From Cololabis saira (Eukaryota; Chordata; Actinopteri; Beloniformes; Belonidae): a DNA stretch of 64,000 bases. The DNA lies in NCBI RefSeq assembly GCF_033807715.1, contig NC_084591.1, positions 25,231,090 through 25,295,089 on the forward strand, read 5' to 3'. Positions within the stretch are counted from its first letter, which is position 1; the number at the start of each line of letters is the position of its first letter. The translations under genes were made by a program, and so were the position numbers. The notes under the pieces are model-generated. The model searched no databases. It was given only the letters and a program-made list of their open reading frames with translations, and was not told the origin of the DNA. This document shows, piece by piece, positions 1 to 9,795 of this stretch.

Positions 1-10
1 TGAGCCATAA

Positions 11-226
11 TCAGAGAGCAGCGTCTTGCTGGTGCAGGTAACTGCTGCACGCAGTGACGGACACTGGCGGATTTATGGTTCCGCGTTGCACCAACGCAGA
101 GCTTACGGGGTAGGAGTGCGGTTTTCTGTTTCTATCCACGGGTAGTGGTTCAGTTTGGCGTCTCTTTGTAGTTGGTGGCGGTGGAACGCCAAAATAATTA
201 CTTAATGGCGCTTGCTTCTTGGACAT
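11..226 (-). pseudogene. N-terminal fragment of a transposase-like protein
   Basis: A 71-codon minus-strand frame starts with residues MSKKQAPLSNYF. Short Lys/Gln-rich starts followed by an aromatic 'YF/FF' pair are common at the start of hAT/ZMYM-type transposases in fish. After about 25 residues the frame runs into sequence matching a short palindromic repeat (plus-strand 68-112) and then stops, so the coding part appears broken by that insertion. No zinc finger or catalytic residues are present in this piece. It lies inside the hAT terminal region ending at 522. Confidence 0.35.
68..112 (+). repeat. Half copy of the TTTATGGTTCCGCGTT palindromic repeat
   Basis: The stretch contains TTTATGGTTCCGCGTTGCAC followed by CAACGCAGAGC. 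The same arm recurs at 47645-47762, 61066-61172 and 61308-61391, where both arms are present, so this is a partial copy of that family. Confidence 0.6.
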
Positions 227-522
227 TTTGACGAGACGTGTCGGGTTTGTTCAGTAAAGCTGATCCTTACCTCTCTTCCTGCTCAACGAGCATGGAGGGG
301 GAGTAAGGACGCGCTGTGATTGGCCAGTACCAACTTTGAGTGGCAGTTCTGGGGAAAAGCTCTCCCAATAGATTTTTTAATATTAGTATTCTTGTCTGGT
401 CACAACCAATAATATGAGCCCCAGCTGTTGGTACGCAAAAGCGCTTCGCAGCACAAGATTGACAGCGCACTGTGGATTTTGACGGCGCATGCGCTCTGGC
501 GGACCACTTATGTGCAGCCCTG

Positions 523-565
<43 letters not shown>
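523..565. repeat. (TA)n microsatellite
   Basis: About 43 bases of nearly pure TA with a short TATATGTA start, directly against the hAT terminus. The element may have inserted into, or expanded next to, a TA-rich target. Confidence 0.9.
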
Positions 566-567
<2 letters not shown>

Positions 568-1445
568 GATCAAAGTGAAGAGTTGCAAACTGCACATTGA
601 AAAGGACCTTCCCATGACTTTCAAACCCAGTTTTCAGCCAGTTTATTCACTTTCTTTTGTTGTTGTTGCATAATACCAATTAAGAAAAGACAGAACCCAC
701 TGATTAAACCAGAGCAAGGCTACAGAGTATTTTGGATTTGCATGTTTGGATTGGCTGCATGATGGCATGTTTGTGTTCCAGGATTGTAAACAAAGAATAA
801 AAATGCAGCTGTAAACCAGATTCTTACTAACAAGCCAATTATTGGACCGCAGTTAACAGGTTTTGTTACAACATGTTTGGTTATTTGTGGGGAGAATGAA
901 AAATAGATCATTTGTTCTGTGCATAAGTATGAAGAGATTAAAAATTATGGAAAGGGGATAAAAGCAGAGTGATCTTTTTAAACATGTAAGAGTCATTAAA
1001 ACTTTCCTTTTGCTGTGAAAAAGGTATTTACATAAAGAAAGGAAAACTTAGAAGGAAAGTGAGAAAAGGAGATGGAGTACTTGATGGCAATCATGAAAAG
1101 GTGAAACAGTGATTGAAATATAAGTGAGGCATCAACACAGTATGTATAGCTGTAGGCTTTCCTTCAGCTGCTGAAGGAATTCAAGTGATTGCTACTGTCT
1201 TTCTGGCTCTTCCAGCCAGCTCTGGCAAGCTTTCAACACTGCTTCCTCTGTGGTTTCCTGTGCCAGAGGTTAAAAGAGTACGCTTCAAACAAAACGCTTT
1301 GCTCACTTACAAGTTCATATTTTCCTTATAGTTTGCTGTACAGGAAAAGGCACTCGTTTAAAAACAAACAAAAAATCACAGAGCTCTTTTTGGGGGAAAA
1401 ATGCCTTTTCAGTATCTCACGATAAAATATTAAAAAACTGGTATC
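566..1445. other. Unassigned AT-rich stretch
   Basis: No coding region, RNA gene or recognisable repeat seen. Short frames here lack splice context and protein-like composition. Confidence 0.5.
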
Positions 1446-1655
1446 CGGGGGCGCCGGATAGCTAAGTTGATTGAACAGGCGCACCATACACAGAGACTAT
1501 CACCCTTGTGCAGGCAGTGGAGCTTCGAATCCCAGCCTGTGACTCTTTACTGCATGTCTTCCCCTTCTCACTACACCAAGTTTCCTGTATAGCCACTTTC
1601 AATTGTGTGAGGAAGGACATATATTTACTTTTTTTTTAAAAGTCCCCCCAAAAAA
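1446..1655 (+). mobile_element. tRNA-derived SINE (AFC-like, percomorph type)
   Basis: A GGGGGCGCCGGATAGCTAAG head contains a polymerase III A-box-like stretch. It is followed by CAGGCGCACCATACACAGAG and a B-box-like GCTTCGAATCCC at about 1530. The tail CTGCATGTCTTCCCCTTCTC...TTTCCTGT matches the tRNA-unrelated part of the AFC-type SINE widespread in cichlids and other percomorphs, as I remember it. The copy is diverged and its 3' end is diffuse. This element is the best single hint at the taxonomic group. Confidence 0.65.
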
Positions 1656-1767
1656 ATGTTTTTACTTTAATTTGAATTCATCATTATTAAAACCTGAATT
1701 TAACTACACAATGCAGTCAGTAGCTAACATGTTTTTGGAGTTACCCAAGTTACCTAGCAACCGCAAG

Positions 1768-1792
1768 TCTGACCGCTGCTCCTTCACATTGA
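1768..1792 (+). mobile_element. 5' sliver of an (ATGG)n-tailed LINE, split by a later insertion
   Basis: CCGCTGCTCCTTCACATTGA at the end of this stretch is identical to the corresponding stretch of the reverse-oriented LINE copy near 63777-63796. The matching sequence resumes at 4720, so the two pieces are one 5'-truncated LINE copy interrupted by the 1793-4719 element. The TGA at 1790-1792 is the left target duplication. Confidence 0.75.
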
Positions 1793-2984
1793 GACCCCGT
1801 CCACACGTAGCTGGATATCTGCGGATATCTGCAAAACCGGAGATATTTTCCTACGTTTTGACCTGTCATCGAAAACGCAAATAAACGAAGCTTTAAAAAA
1901 ACTCCGGGCGGGGGGGCTGTGGCTGGGGGCGTCTCCGTCTCCGGGCCTCCCGGGGGGGGCGGGGCCATGGACGTGGGGGTCCCACCCGGAGGGCCCGGCC
2001 CTGCCTGGGTGGGGGGTGGCTGTCTGCGCTGGGGGGGCATTGCTGCCTTGGTCCTCCGTCGCTGGGCGGGGGCCAAGTGCCCCTGCGGATGTGGGGACTC
2101 CGGGACCCTTGGGGTGTCCGCCGGGGTGGCCTCGGGGGGGGGGGGGTGGGGCCGGGTCCGGGGAGGGGGCCTCCCCTGACTGGGGGGTGCACGGGCGGGC
2201 GCGACGGCGGGGTGGCACCATTCCCAGGTATCTATGTCTTATGTTGTCAGTATGAATGGGAGGATGTTGGACCGTTTCCCCCTCCGTCTGGGGGCTCCGG
2301 CGGCGCCGGGGGCGCCCTTGGAGGTGCGGTGGGGCCCTTGCCCGGCTCGGGGGGCCGGCCCCCGTCTACTGGACGGCCGGTGGGGGGACGCGGGTGTCTT
2401 ATCAGGGCCGGCTTTGCTGGTCCTGCTTCCTGGCTTCGGCCTCCGCTCCCCCTCTTGCCCCCCCTACACGATTCATACGCACATAGGCGAAAGGCGGGGG
2501 GTCCGGGTCGTGGGGGGCACTGTCCCGCGGGGCCTGGCACTCCCCGCCTCACGGTTTTAACAGCAAAATAGACACTGCACATTCAACACTTTATAAATAC
2601 ACTTGACAAGGACACGTAGTTCGGGAGGGGGGGGGGGTCGGTGTCAATCGATACTTGGCCCTCCCTCCTCCCTGTTTTTATGGCATTAATCACATGCACT
2701 CAACACAAGGGGCGGGAGGGGGTCCCACATCACCCGCGTTCCCTCACCGGCCTGGGCCTGGGACGGGTGGGTCGGGTTACCCGGGCCTGGCGGGGCCCGC
2801 CGTGCAGCCTGGGGTGCCTTCTGGCGGTGCTGAACCCCCCCGGGGAGGGGGAAACGGTGCATGATTGTATGTCTGTGTCGGTGAGAATGCGGTATGGAAG
2901 GGTCCTGCCATGGAGGATTTGAGCCTCCATTGGCAGGACATCAAAAACTTAATAATTTATCAATATTATATTATACAAAGATGG

Positions 2985-3017
<33 letters not shown>

Positions 3018-3063
3018 GTATTATTATTATTATTATGTATAGTATATTATATTATTATTAGTA
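2985..3063. repeat. (TTA)n-rich tract inside the retroinsert
   Basis: Imperfect TTA/TTAG repeats between the two GC-rich blocks. Confidence 0.8.
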
Positions 3064-3653
3064 TAGGTATCGGATAGGTGAATGGATGAATGAATGGGAT
3101 GCCTGGGTCTGGGGCCCTCCGTTGTCGGGCCTGCGCGGGTGTCGCCTTGTTGGGGGGTTCCCTCTCTCCGGGCCCGTCTCCGGTCCCCCCCGCTGCCTCT
3201 ACGGCGGGGCGCCCCTCTGGTCTTGGAGGGCCACTTTCGTGGGGGACGGGTGCGCCTGCCCGTGTCGGCGGCCGGGGCGGCTCTGTCTCTCCGGGCAGGC
3301 TGGCCCCCTGCCGGGTGGGGGTCGTTGGCCTGAAGGGTGAGGGCCTCCTGGCCGCGTGTCCGGCCCGGACCGGGTGGCCGGGGATTGCCTGGGTCGCGGT
3401 CCGCCGCCGCGGGATCCCTGGCTGCTTCTTTCCGCGCCGTGGGGGCCCCGCCCGCGGGCCCCCTCGGCCGCCGCCGGGTGGGGGGGGGGCCTCGCAGGCG
3501 GTGGGTTGCCTCCCTCCTACTTCTCCCCTCTGTGGGGTTGCCGGTGGCCTGGGTTCCGGGCTCTTCCTTGTCGGCCTCTGGTCTCGCGGGTGGCGGGGTT
3601 GCTCCCCCCCCTCCCCCACTATAGATACACTTCAGGTGGAGCTTTGTTTGGTT

Positions 3654-3657
<4 letters not shown>

Positions 3658-3693
<36 letters not shown>

Positions 3694-3716
3694 ACATATA
3701 GTCATTTAGTCACATG

Positions 3717-3752
<36 letters not shown>

Positions 3753-3789
3753 CATGATCATATACATACACACACACACACACACATAG
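3658..3789. repeat. Three (CA)n blocks inside the retroinsert
   Basis: CA runs at about 3658-3687, 3720-3750 and 3770-3786 are separated by CATGCATAC and CATATACATAC spacers. Confidence 0.85.
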
Positions 3790-4466
3790 ACATACACACT
3801 GGCTTGTTCACCTGCATGCTGGCTCTCTAGTTTTTGGGTTTAGGTAGCGGTAGCGATAGCTTAGCTCAGACTGCGATCAGATCTCAAGATTTAGGTCGAT
3901 TGCTGTTCGTGTTTTGGATGGCTCCGTGCCAGTTTCGTGCTTTGTTTGTGGTTTTTTGTTGCAGATTTCCAGTGCTTGACGTGTGTCTCCGTGTGTTCCT
4001 GCTTCCTGGATTGGCAGTGGATGTCGTCACCCCCCCCCACCCCCTCCCCCCCCCCCCAAAAAAAAAACAAAAAACACCGGGTTTGTATGTGTATATTTAT
4101 GTATGTGTACGCATATGTGTGCGTATATGTATATATTACATATAGTAATAATGCACATATATACACTTTTGGTTTCTACCATCATGGTATCAATCAATAA
4201 TATGTGTGCAGACAAGGTAAGAAATAAAAAAAAAAAAAAAAAAAAAAAAAACTCCGGGCAAAGTGAAGATTTTTGAAAACTCCGTTTATGTAGAGGCGTG
4301 TAGACACACACAACCGGAGTTTTGCGTTTTCGAACGTCACATTATGCGCCAAAACAACAACAAATCTTCTCTGACGTGCGACTTTTGTTTACTACAGAAC
4401 TACAGATGATCCAGCATCTGTTCTCCAAGCTATTTATTAAATAAATGGTCTCTGGTCTTGACCACC

Positions 4467-4562
4467 GCTTACTGCGTTACACCGACACAGAGGCTACACC
4501 GTAGGGTACGCGGCGACGCGCAACCTACGGTGCCCGCGGCTCCGCGGGGCTCCGCGGAGGTG
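4467..4562 (+). repeat. Fragment of the palindromic TTATGGTTCCGCG repeat family
   Basis: GCGTTACACCGACACAGAGG and GTAGGGTACGCGGCGACGCG match the internal sequence of the family copies at 47645 and 61066. It lies in the right arm of the 1793-4719 transposon, either as a later insertion or as captured sequence. CGCGGCTCC repeats follow. Confidence 0.5.
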
Positions 4563-4719
4563 CAGCTTCCCCGGGAGCCGCAGATGATCTACAGGTTAGA
4601 ATGCTTATGAATGTGGTCGAAAACGCAGATCTTCGGTTATGTGTGGATGCAAATTTTTTTATAAACGGAGGGGGGAAATATTCGTTTTTAAAAATACCCG
4701 GCTACGTGTGGACGGGGTC

Positions 4720-5002
4720 TGAGAGGAGTCAGCTGAGGTGGCTTGGGCATCTGTATCGGATGCCTCCTGGACGCCTCCCTAGGGAGGTGTTCCAGGCATG
4801 TCCCACTGGGAGGAGACCCCGGGGAAGACCCAGGACACGCTGGAGAGACTATGTCTCTCGGCTGGCCTGGGAACGTCTCGGTACACTGCTCGGAAGAGCT
4901 GGAGGAAGTGTATGGGGTGAGGGAAGTCCGAGCATCTCTGCTAAGACTGCTGCCCCCGTGACCCAGTAATGGATGAGCGGAAGAAAATGGATGGATGGAT
5001 AT
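4720..5002 (+). pseudogene. 3' end of an (ATGG)n-tailed non-LTR retrotransposon
   Basis: The plus-strand frame encodes SQLRWLGHLYRMPPGRLPRE and then an Arg/Pro-rich GRRPRGRPRTRWRDY stretch. This is the C-terminal end of a LINE ORF2 common in teleosts. The copy ends with TGGATGAGCGG...AAAATGGATGGATGGAT, the tandem 3' tail of this family. It carries no reverse transcriptase core, so it is a dead 5'-truncated copy. The same family occurs at 44560-45215 and, inverted, at 63485-63842. Clade (Rex/RTE-like or other) cannot be fixed from this fragment. Confidence 0.8.
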
Positions 5003-5149
5003 TTAGTATTTTTTTAAGTTAACAAATATTATTGTAAATGTGCTAAAAAGTGACTTACAAAAATTCACACCACTTTTTTGAGCATGATTTGGAGCTAAAT
5101 GTGACCTAATGTTGCTGCTATTTTTAGCGTGAGCAGCTTTACAAACAGC

Positions 5150-5530
5150 ACCCCATATACCCCCGACTTTGGGAACTAATAATGCATGTTGACACGCCAC
5201 AAAGCTTCTGGGATACTGTCTTTTGGACAGATGAAACAAAACTGAAGCTGTTTTTCACATCAGCTGTCTTCACGCACACTAAAATTAAGCATTAAAAGAA
5301 AAAAAACACTGTACCTAATGTAAACCATGGAGCAGGGTTGGTTATGTTCTGGTGGTCTTGACACAATGAAATGTCAAGACCATCAAAGCATTTTGGAGTG
5401 AAATGTGCTCACAAGTGTCAGAAAGCTTGGTCTCAGGGTGTCATGGGTGTTCCAAGAGGATAATGACCCAAAACACAGAAATAAAAAGAGCCAAGGATGA
5501 CTAAGAATGGGCTTAAAGATATAAAGTTTG
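5150..5530 (+). pseudogene. Tc1-like transposase relic
   Basis: CACAAAGCTTCTGGGATACT, TTTTGGACAGATGAAACAAA, GGTTATGTTCTGGTGG, TGTCAGAAAGCTTGGTCTCA and GAGGATAATGACCCAAAACA occur in the order of a Tc1-type transposase gene. They correspond to the region around the second catalytic Asp (W-T-D-E-like) and the 'QDNDPKHT'-like motif. The frame is broken by stops and deletions. The first catalytic Asp region and both termini were not found, so the copy is truncated. Confidence 0.7.
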
Positions 5531-6586
5531 ATTATATAAGTAATGAGGGTTTCACAAGGAATCTCATACCTTATATTTAACTCTCAACAGAGCTTCCATC
5601 TGAATGACACTTGCCTGTATCACTGCAAATGGATAATGGTCATCCACACTAAAGACAGAAGCTGGAGTTGTTTGTGAAATGCTATCAGTTCTACAAAGAA
5701 AGCTGAAGGATGAGCCATTTTTACGTTTTCCCTCTCACTTTTCTTCCTCTTCCTTCACACTTCTGTTATTTTTCTGCTTGGGGCTGACACTCTTCCCCCT
5801 GCTCGCTTCACTCTTCACTTCATGTTCTGTGGAGGGAATTAATTAGTTCTCCGTTTTGAGATCAGGCTGAGTGTGGTGCTGTAGAGGGATCTGCGGATGT
5901 AGAGAGGGATTTGATAAGAATGCATGGATGTGGATGCGTGTGTGTGTCTTCTTTCACCAGAGCTCTCACATAAACACAAACGGCCAATGAAATGACTCTC
6001 AAGGCCGGGGTCAAACACTTGCTGACACGAACATTGTCTGGTTTAATTAGTCCGGAGCAGCCTCTCTTGTTTCTCCTCTCAACCCTCTTTGACTTGAAAG
6101 AAAAGGGACAGTATTTTAGGAATACTTTTCCTTATTTTGTTGAAACTCAGGCCTTCCAGATCTATGTGGTACATATTAAACTGAATCCAGCAGCTCGTTA
6201 GTAGAATTTAAGTGAAATCCACTCTTTGAAATCCTGAATTCTTTAGTCATTGACAACATTTTGTCTAAATGACAGCATGTTTTGTTTTGTTTTATTTCTT
6301 TTGGTATTCCTTCAAATAGGAGACACTTTTTCAGTCTTTTTCTAATTGTATAATTGTGTTCTCATGTACATTAACAGTCTACAAGCTTATTGAGGCCTGG
6401 AGAGTCTAAGATGAAGCGCTTTTGTGTTTTTTTTTTTGTTTTGTTTGTGCTTTTTTTTCTTTGAGCATTGAATGATCTGACCTTTGGGTGAATTTCAGGA
6501 TTTTGGCTTGGTCTTCATTTGATAAGCATAAGCAATAACAGACATTCCATGTGTTGTTCCTTTTAAGACCTGATAAATAAATGTCC

Positions 6587-6588
<2 letters not shown>
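5531..6588. other. Unassigned intergenic stretch
   Basis: No gene or clear repeat seen. Includes T-rich tracts near 6428-6460. Confidence 0.5.
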
Positions 6589-6631
<43 letters not shown>

Positions 6632-6699
6632 CCACCCAACCATCCATTTTTTAATACTAGTTTTTATGCTTTGCAGGGTCACAGGGTATAATTATTATT

Positions 6700-6747
<48 letters not shown>
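6589..6747. repeat. Two (ATT)n microsatellites with a LINE-tail-like spacer
   Basis: ATT arrays at 6589-6632 and 6690-6747 flank CATCCATTTTTTAATACTAG and GCAGGGTCACAGGGT, which resemble the reversed 3' end of a teleost LINE or SINE ('catccattttct...ctttgcagggtcac'). Confidence 0.75.
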
Positions 6748-9254
6748 GGATACAGATACATAAAACCATATCATGTAAAAAGAAAACCCATTTTGCCATT
6801 AGACTAAGGAAATTAGTCTGGTACTCCTCCAATTCACAGTCACTTCCACCACCACATAACATACCGAGACCAATCGCACTCGGCTGGGGGCGTGGCTTTA
6901 AACAGAGTCATACACGAGGGTCCAATAACCACTGTTCAACGCAGCTAAAATGGCTTCAGAATTACTTATAAGACCTTATATTCACAAGTTTTTACATATT
7001 CCATTTATGCCAATACATGCCACATCACAACATAAAACAATGAAAATGAAAATGCCAGAGAGACAAAGAATACGCAGCGCAGACACAACACCCCAAAACT
7101 GTTTATACAACATTTTAGAAAATATGAGCACTCAGATATTTTATGATGGTCTACATAAGTAAGTATAATCAAGTTCATGCTGTGCTCAACACTCCTGAAT
7201 CCCAATACACAATTAGTCTTAAACTGCCAAAAATGAGACTGATAGAGCTGTCAGATATAATAAAAGCCGCACTGTCGTCATAGTGAGGCAGGATGGAGGC
7301 CAGCTGATCCTTTTCCGAACTACTTTATGTGATCCCTTACTAACTTGCCATGAGCATATGTTTTGCTGTTGGCTACAATGAGGTGATGGAGGGATTCAAT
7401 AAAACAAAACTGTGCCTGTTTGTACAATCTCTCATTTTCTGCTCCCCTTCTTTGTTCTCTTCTCCACTTCGGCTTCTCCCCTCTATCATTTCCTCACTCC
7501 TTTCCAACATCCTGGAAGCGTCCAGGCTGAAGAATGACTACTCAACACACATTATTCTGGTATGTTTAGAGGCTATGATGTGATTAACAGTGAGGGCAGC
7601 TGACGCTCACACATCAGGAAGCCCAGATTAAACAGAGAGAAGCACAAACACACCAGTGTAGTGGTAGACAATGCAGCTACTGGTTTATGCTCACATGTGC
7701 AGAATGAGGAATATTTATGCATAAATGCATACAAAACTAAAAATACCAAGGTTGTTTTATTGGTCACCTTTCTCCAGTAAACTCCAGTATATTTTAAAAT
7801 AGAAACCTGTGACCACTGATCCATTTGAGTGATTAAGGCAACTTTATACCATCCATGCGGCATGTGTGGAATGTAATGATTATCATTTGGCTTCCCCCGT
7901 CAGTGGATTAATGCAACCACACAGGTTCTGTGAGATCCTCATTTCAGTTCAGCTCAGACTGATCTGTGGCCATTCGCCATCTTGAGTTTTGCCTGAATGG
8001 AGCCTATTTTATATGCGTTTGATAAGTGTGAGGGAAACAGTTATCAGTTAACTACACTGCTAAAACCTTTGTTAGTCGTCATGGTCAAATCACATCAGCA
8101 ATTATGAACTTTCTCTATAGTTTCAATGTGTGTGCAATATGCAAATATGAAGCAAGGCTCTCAAGCATGGACAAAGAATTATGATAACCAGTATAAGATT
8201 TTTTTCCATGTAAAATAAAAAAAACTAAAAGAAAAAAATATATGATTCCTGTGTGTACAGTATATGTTGTGTTGGACTAAAACTGCTCTCTGTGCATGCA
8301 GTACAATTTTGGCCCTGAGCTTTGATCTGGAACTACTGGAAGATGCCAATACAGACAGATAGAAATAGGAATAAGTACAAAAAGTATCAGAGTACAAAAA
8401 TGTATAAAGTGTAAGTCTGCCCAGTTCACTGTTTGCAATGTTTCCAATTAGCTGCGGTCAGTTAAACCAAAGATGTAGCTTTTTTGTTTGTTTGCTTGCT
8501 TTTAGTGAGTGGTTTAATAGGTAAAATAAAAAGAAAGCGGGCACTACTTCAACCGATTGTTGTGGAGTCTGACGTACTTTGGTCAGTAAATTAGTTCCCC
8601 TCACATGTTGGCATAAAGAAAGCAGTTCAGTTAAGCAGAACGGTCAAGCTATAGCCATAGTTTAACTACGCTTTCTGTGTAAGAATAATAAATGTTTATT
8701 GTGTTTTCCCTGACAACCAGGGTGTTTATTTCACCTGCATTTATAGATGTTCCAGTACACAACACCCGTTGTTTGTGCAGTCTGTGCCATGATAACTTTT
8801 GTTTCCAAATCCTAACTGATGTTCATGAACACTGGTTCATTAAAAAAAAAATCCCAACTTTTCTGAGCAGGATCCATAAATGCCAGCAGGTGATACTACT
8901 TTTTTCCATTTTAGCCTAAACACTGCACCACGAGTCACGTGGAAATAGCCAGTGCTACCATTGGTCATTGTTATGCTTGTTGGAGAGGCATGTTTCCATG
9001 GCAACTGCCATTGCAATTTTTCTATGTTGCTTGTTTGTACCACTCTAGCAAATCTATAGTTTGTAAATAAACTGCAGCTGGATGTTGTTTGTCCATTACT
9101 GTTAGCATTACTTTCTTTTGCCAGGTTTTTTTATGCGCTCCATCACAACCCAGAATGCGCTTCCTGTCTATGGAAGCCTTTCCACTTCAAACATGTGGAC
9201 TGCACCATTTAGTTGGGTCTTATCAAGGTTGCAGAGCTTTTACATAATCTAAAA
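6748..9254. other. Unassigned intergenic stretch
   Basis: No exon-like frame or repeat family recognised. Composition is ordinary AT-rich fish intergenic DNA. Confidence 0.5.
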
Positions 9255-9795
9255 AGTGCTATTGTGTTCACAGTCTGCTCATCTCCTGTCTGCTGGTATC
9301 ACTCCACTCACCCTTCTCTGCTCCACTCTACCTGTTAGCCACGCCTCCTCATCAGCCTGCTCCTGTCTCTGCTTCTGTGCCACATCTTCTTGTGTCATGC
9401 CTGACTTTCCAGCGGTTTTTCACCTGTTGCCGGCCTGGCCTGTCCCCGACCTGCATGCCCCGTGTCTGCGCTGGATATTACCTCAGCCTTCTGTCTTCGA
9501 CCACGAGTTTCACCTATTCCCTCCTGGTTACACACCTGCTTGACTCTGTGGCTGCACAGCTCACCACTGGACCTGTCTGCCAGCTAGGGAATCTGCCAGT
9601 TGTTGGCTATGCCTTCAGTCAGCGACACCAGGCTCGCTCCTTCTCTGATCATGCATAAGATCACTATGAGCCAAGACTTTTCACCCTACCACTGTAATAA
9701 ACTGTTAAAGATTGCAGTGAATAATAAAGGTCATTACCTGCTGCATTTGGGTCCTCACCATACCTGTTACAAGTGTGTAAACACCACATACCACT
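9255..9795 (+). mobile_element. Possible LTR-like repeat
   Basis: A pyrimidine-rich CCTG/CCTGCC block (about 9280-9600) is followed by TGTAATAAACTGTTAAAG at about 9692 and CTGCATTTGGGTCCTCACC at about 9740. This order (C/T-rich block, AATAAA, then a 'tgcatttgggtcctc' end) is typical of 3' parts of teleost LTR retrotransposons. No gag or pol coding sequence or primer-binding site was found, so a solo or degenerate LTR is the most I can propose. Confidence 0.35.

Larger units (their letters stand above)
1..522 (-). mobile_element. hAT-type DNA transposon, 5' end running off the window
   Basis: Read on the minus strand, the element begins at 522 with CAGGGCTGCACATAAGTGG, a typical hAT-style terminus (CAG...GTGCACATAAGTGG), and continues past base 1. 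An ATG at 224-226 on the minus strand opens a frame whose start resembles the N-termini of hAT or ZMYM-type transposase proteins. The outer end abuts a (TA)n tract, so the 8-bp target duplication cannot be read. A fragment of another palindromic element lies inside at 68-112. The class is inferred from the terminus and the protein start; the body of the transposase would be outside the window. Confidence 0.55.
1910..4244 (+). mobile_element. Polyadenylated retroinsert of unknown identity, 2.3 kb
   Basis: The segment is bracketed by a direct 15-bp repeat AAAAAAACTCCGGGC (1895-1909 and 4245-4259). It ends in a run of A's that begins with an AATAAA-like signal at 4223-4228. This is the signature of target-primed reverse transcription of a polyadenylated RNA. 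The body has very G/C-rich blocks (1910-2560, 3090-3620), (TTA)n and (CA)n tracts, and a unique tail at 3790-4220. The long open frames in the GC-rich blocks occur on both strands and are dominated by Gly, Pro, Arg and Ala, so they are composition artefacts. It could be a non-coding retroposon family or a retrocopy of a repeat-bearing transcript. Confidence 0.6.
1793..4719 (+). mobile_element. Terminal-inverted-repeat transposon (MITE-like), itself interrupted
   Basis: The left end GACCCCGTCCACACGTAGC is the exact reverse complement of the right end GCTACGTGTGGACGGGGTC. The flanks are LINE sequence that rejoins perfectly if one TGA is removed, so TGA is a 3-bp target-site duplication. Interior arms share GAAAACGCA and ACGGAG/ACTCCG motifs in inverted arrangement. 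Subtracting the 2.3 kb retroinsert leaves a core of about 580 bp with no coding capacity, so it is non-autonomous. A 3-bp duplication fits PIF/Harbinger or ISL2EU-type transposition, but the superfamily is not proven. Confidence 0.7.

Noticed and set aside
1446..1560. A functional tRNA gene
   Set aside because: A- and B-box-like elements exist but the cloverleaf cannot be completed and a SINE tail follows.
1750..2582. Long overlapping open frames on both strands in the GC-rich block
   Set aside because: Composition is Gly, Pro, Arg and Ala on both strands with no domain, splice or codon signal; high GC simply removes stop codons.
3033..3709. Proline/glycine-rich frames of 117-220 residues
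   Set aside because: Same GC-rich artefact inside the retroinsert, ending in (CA)n-encoded Thr-His or Val-Cys repeats.
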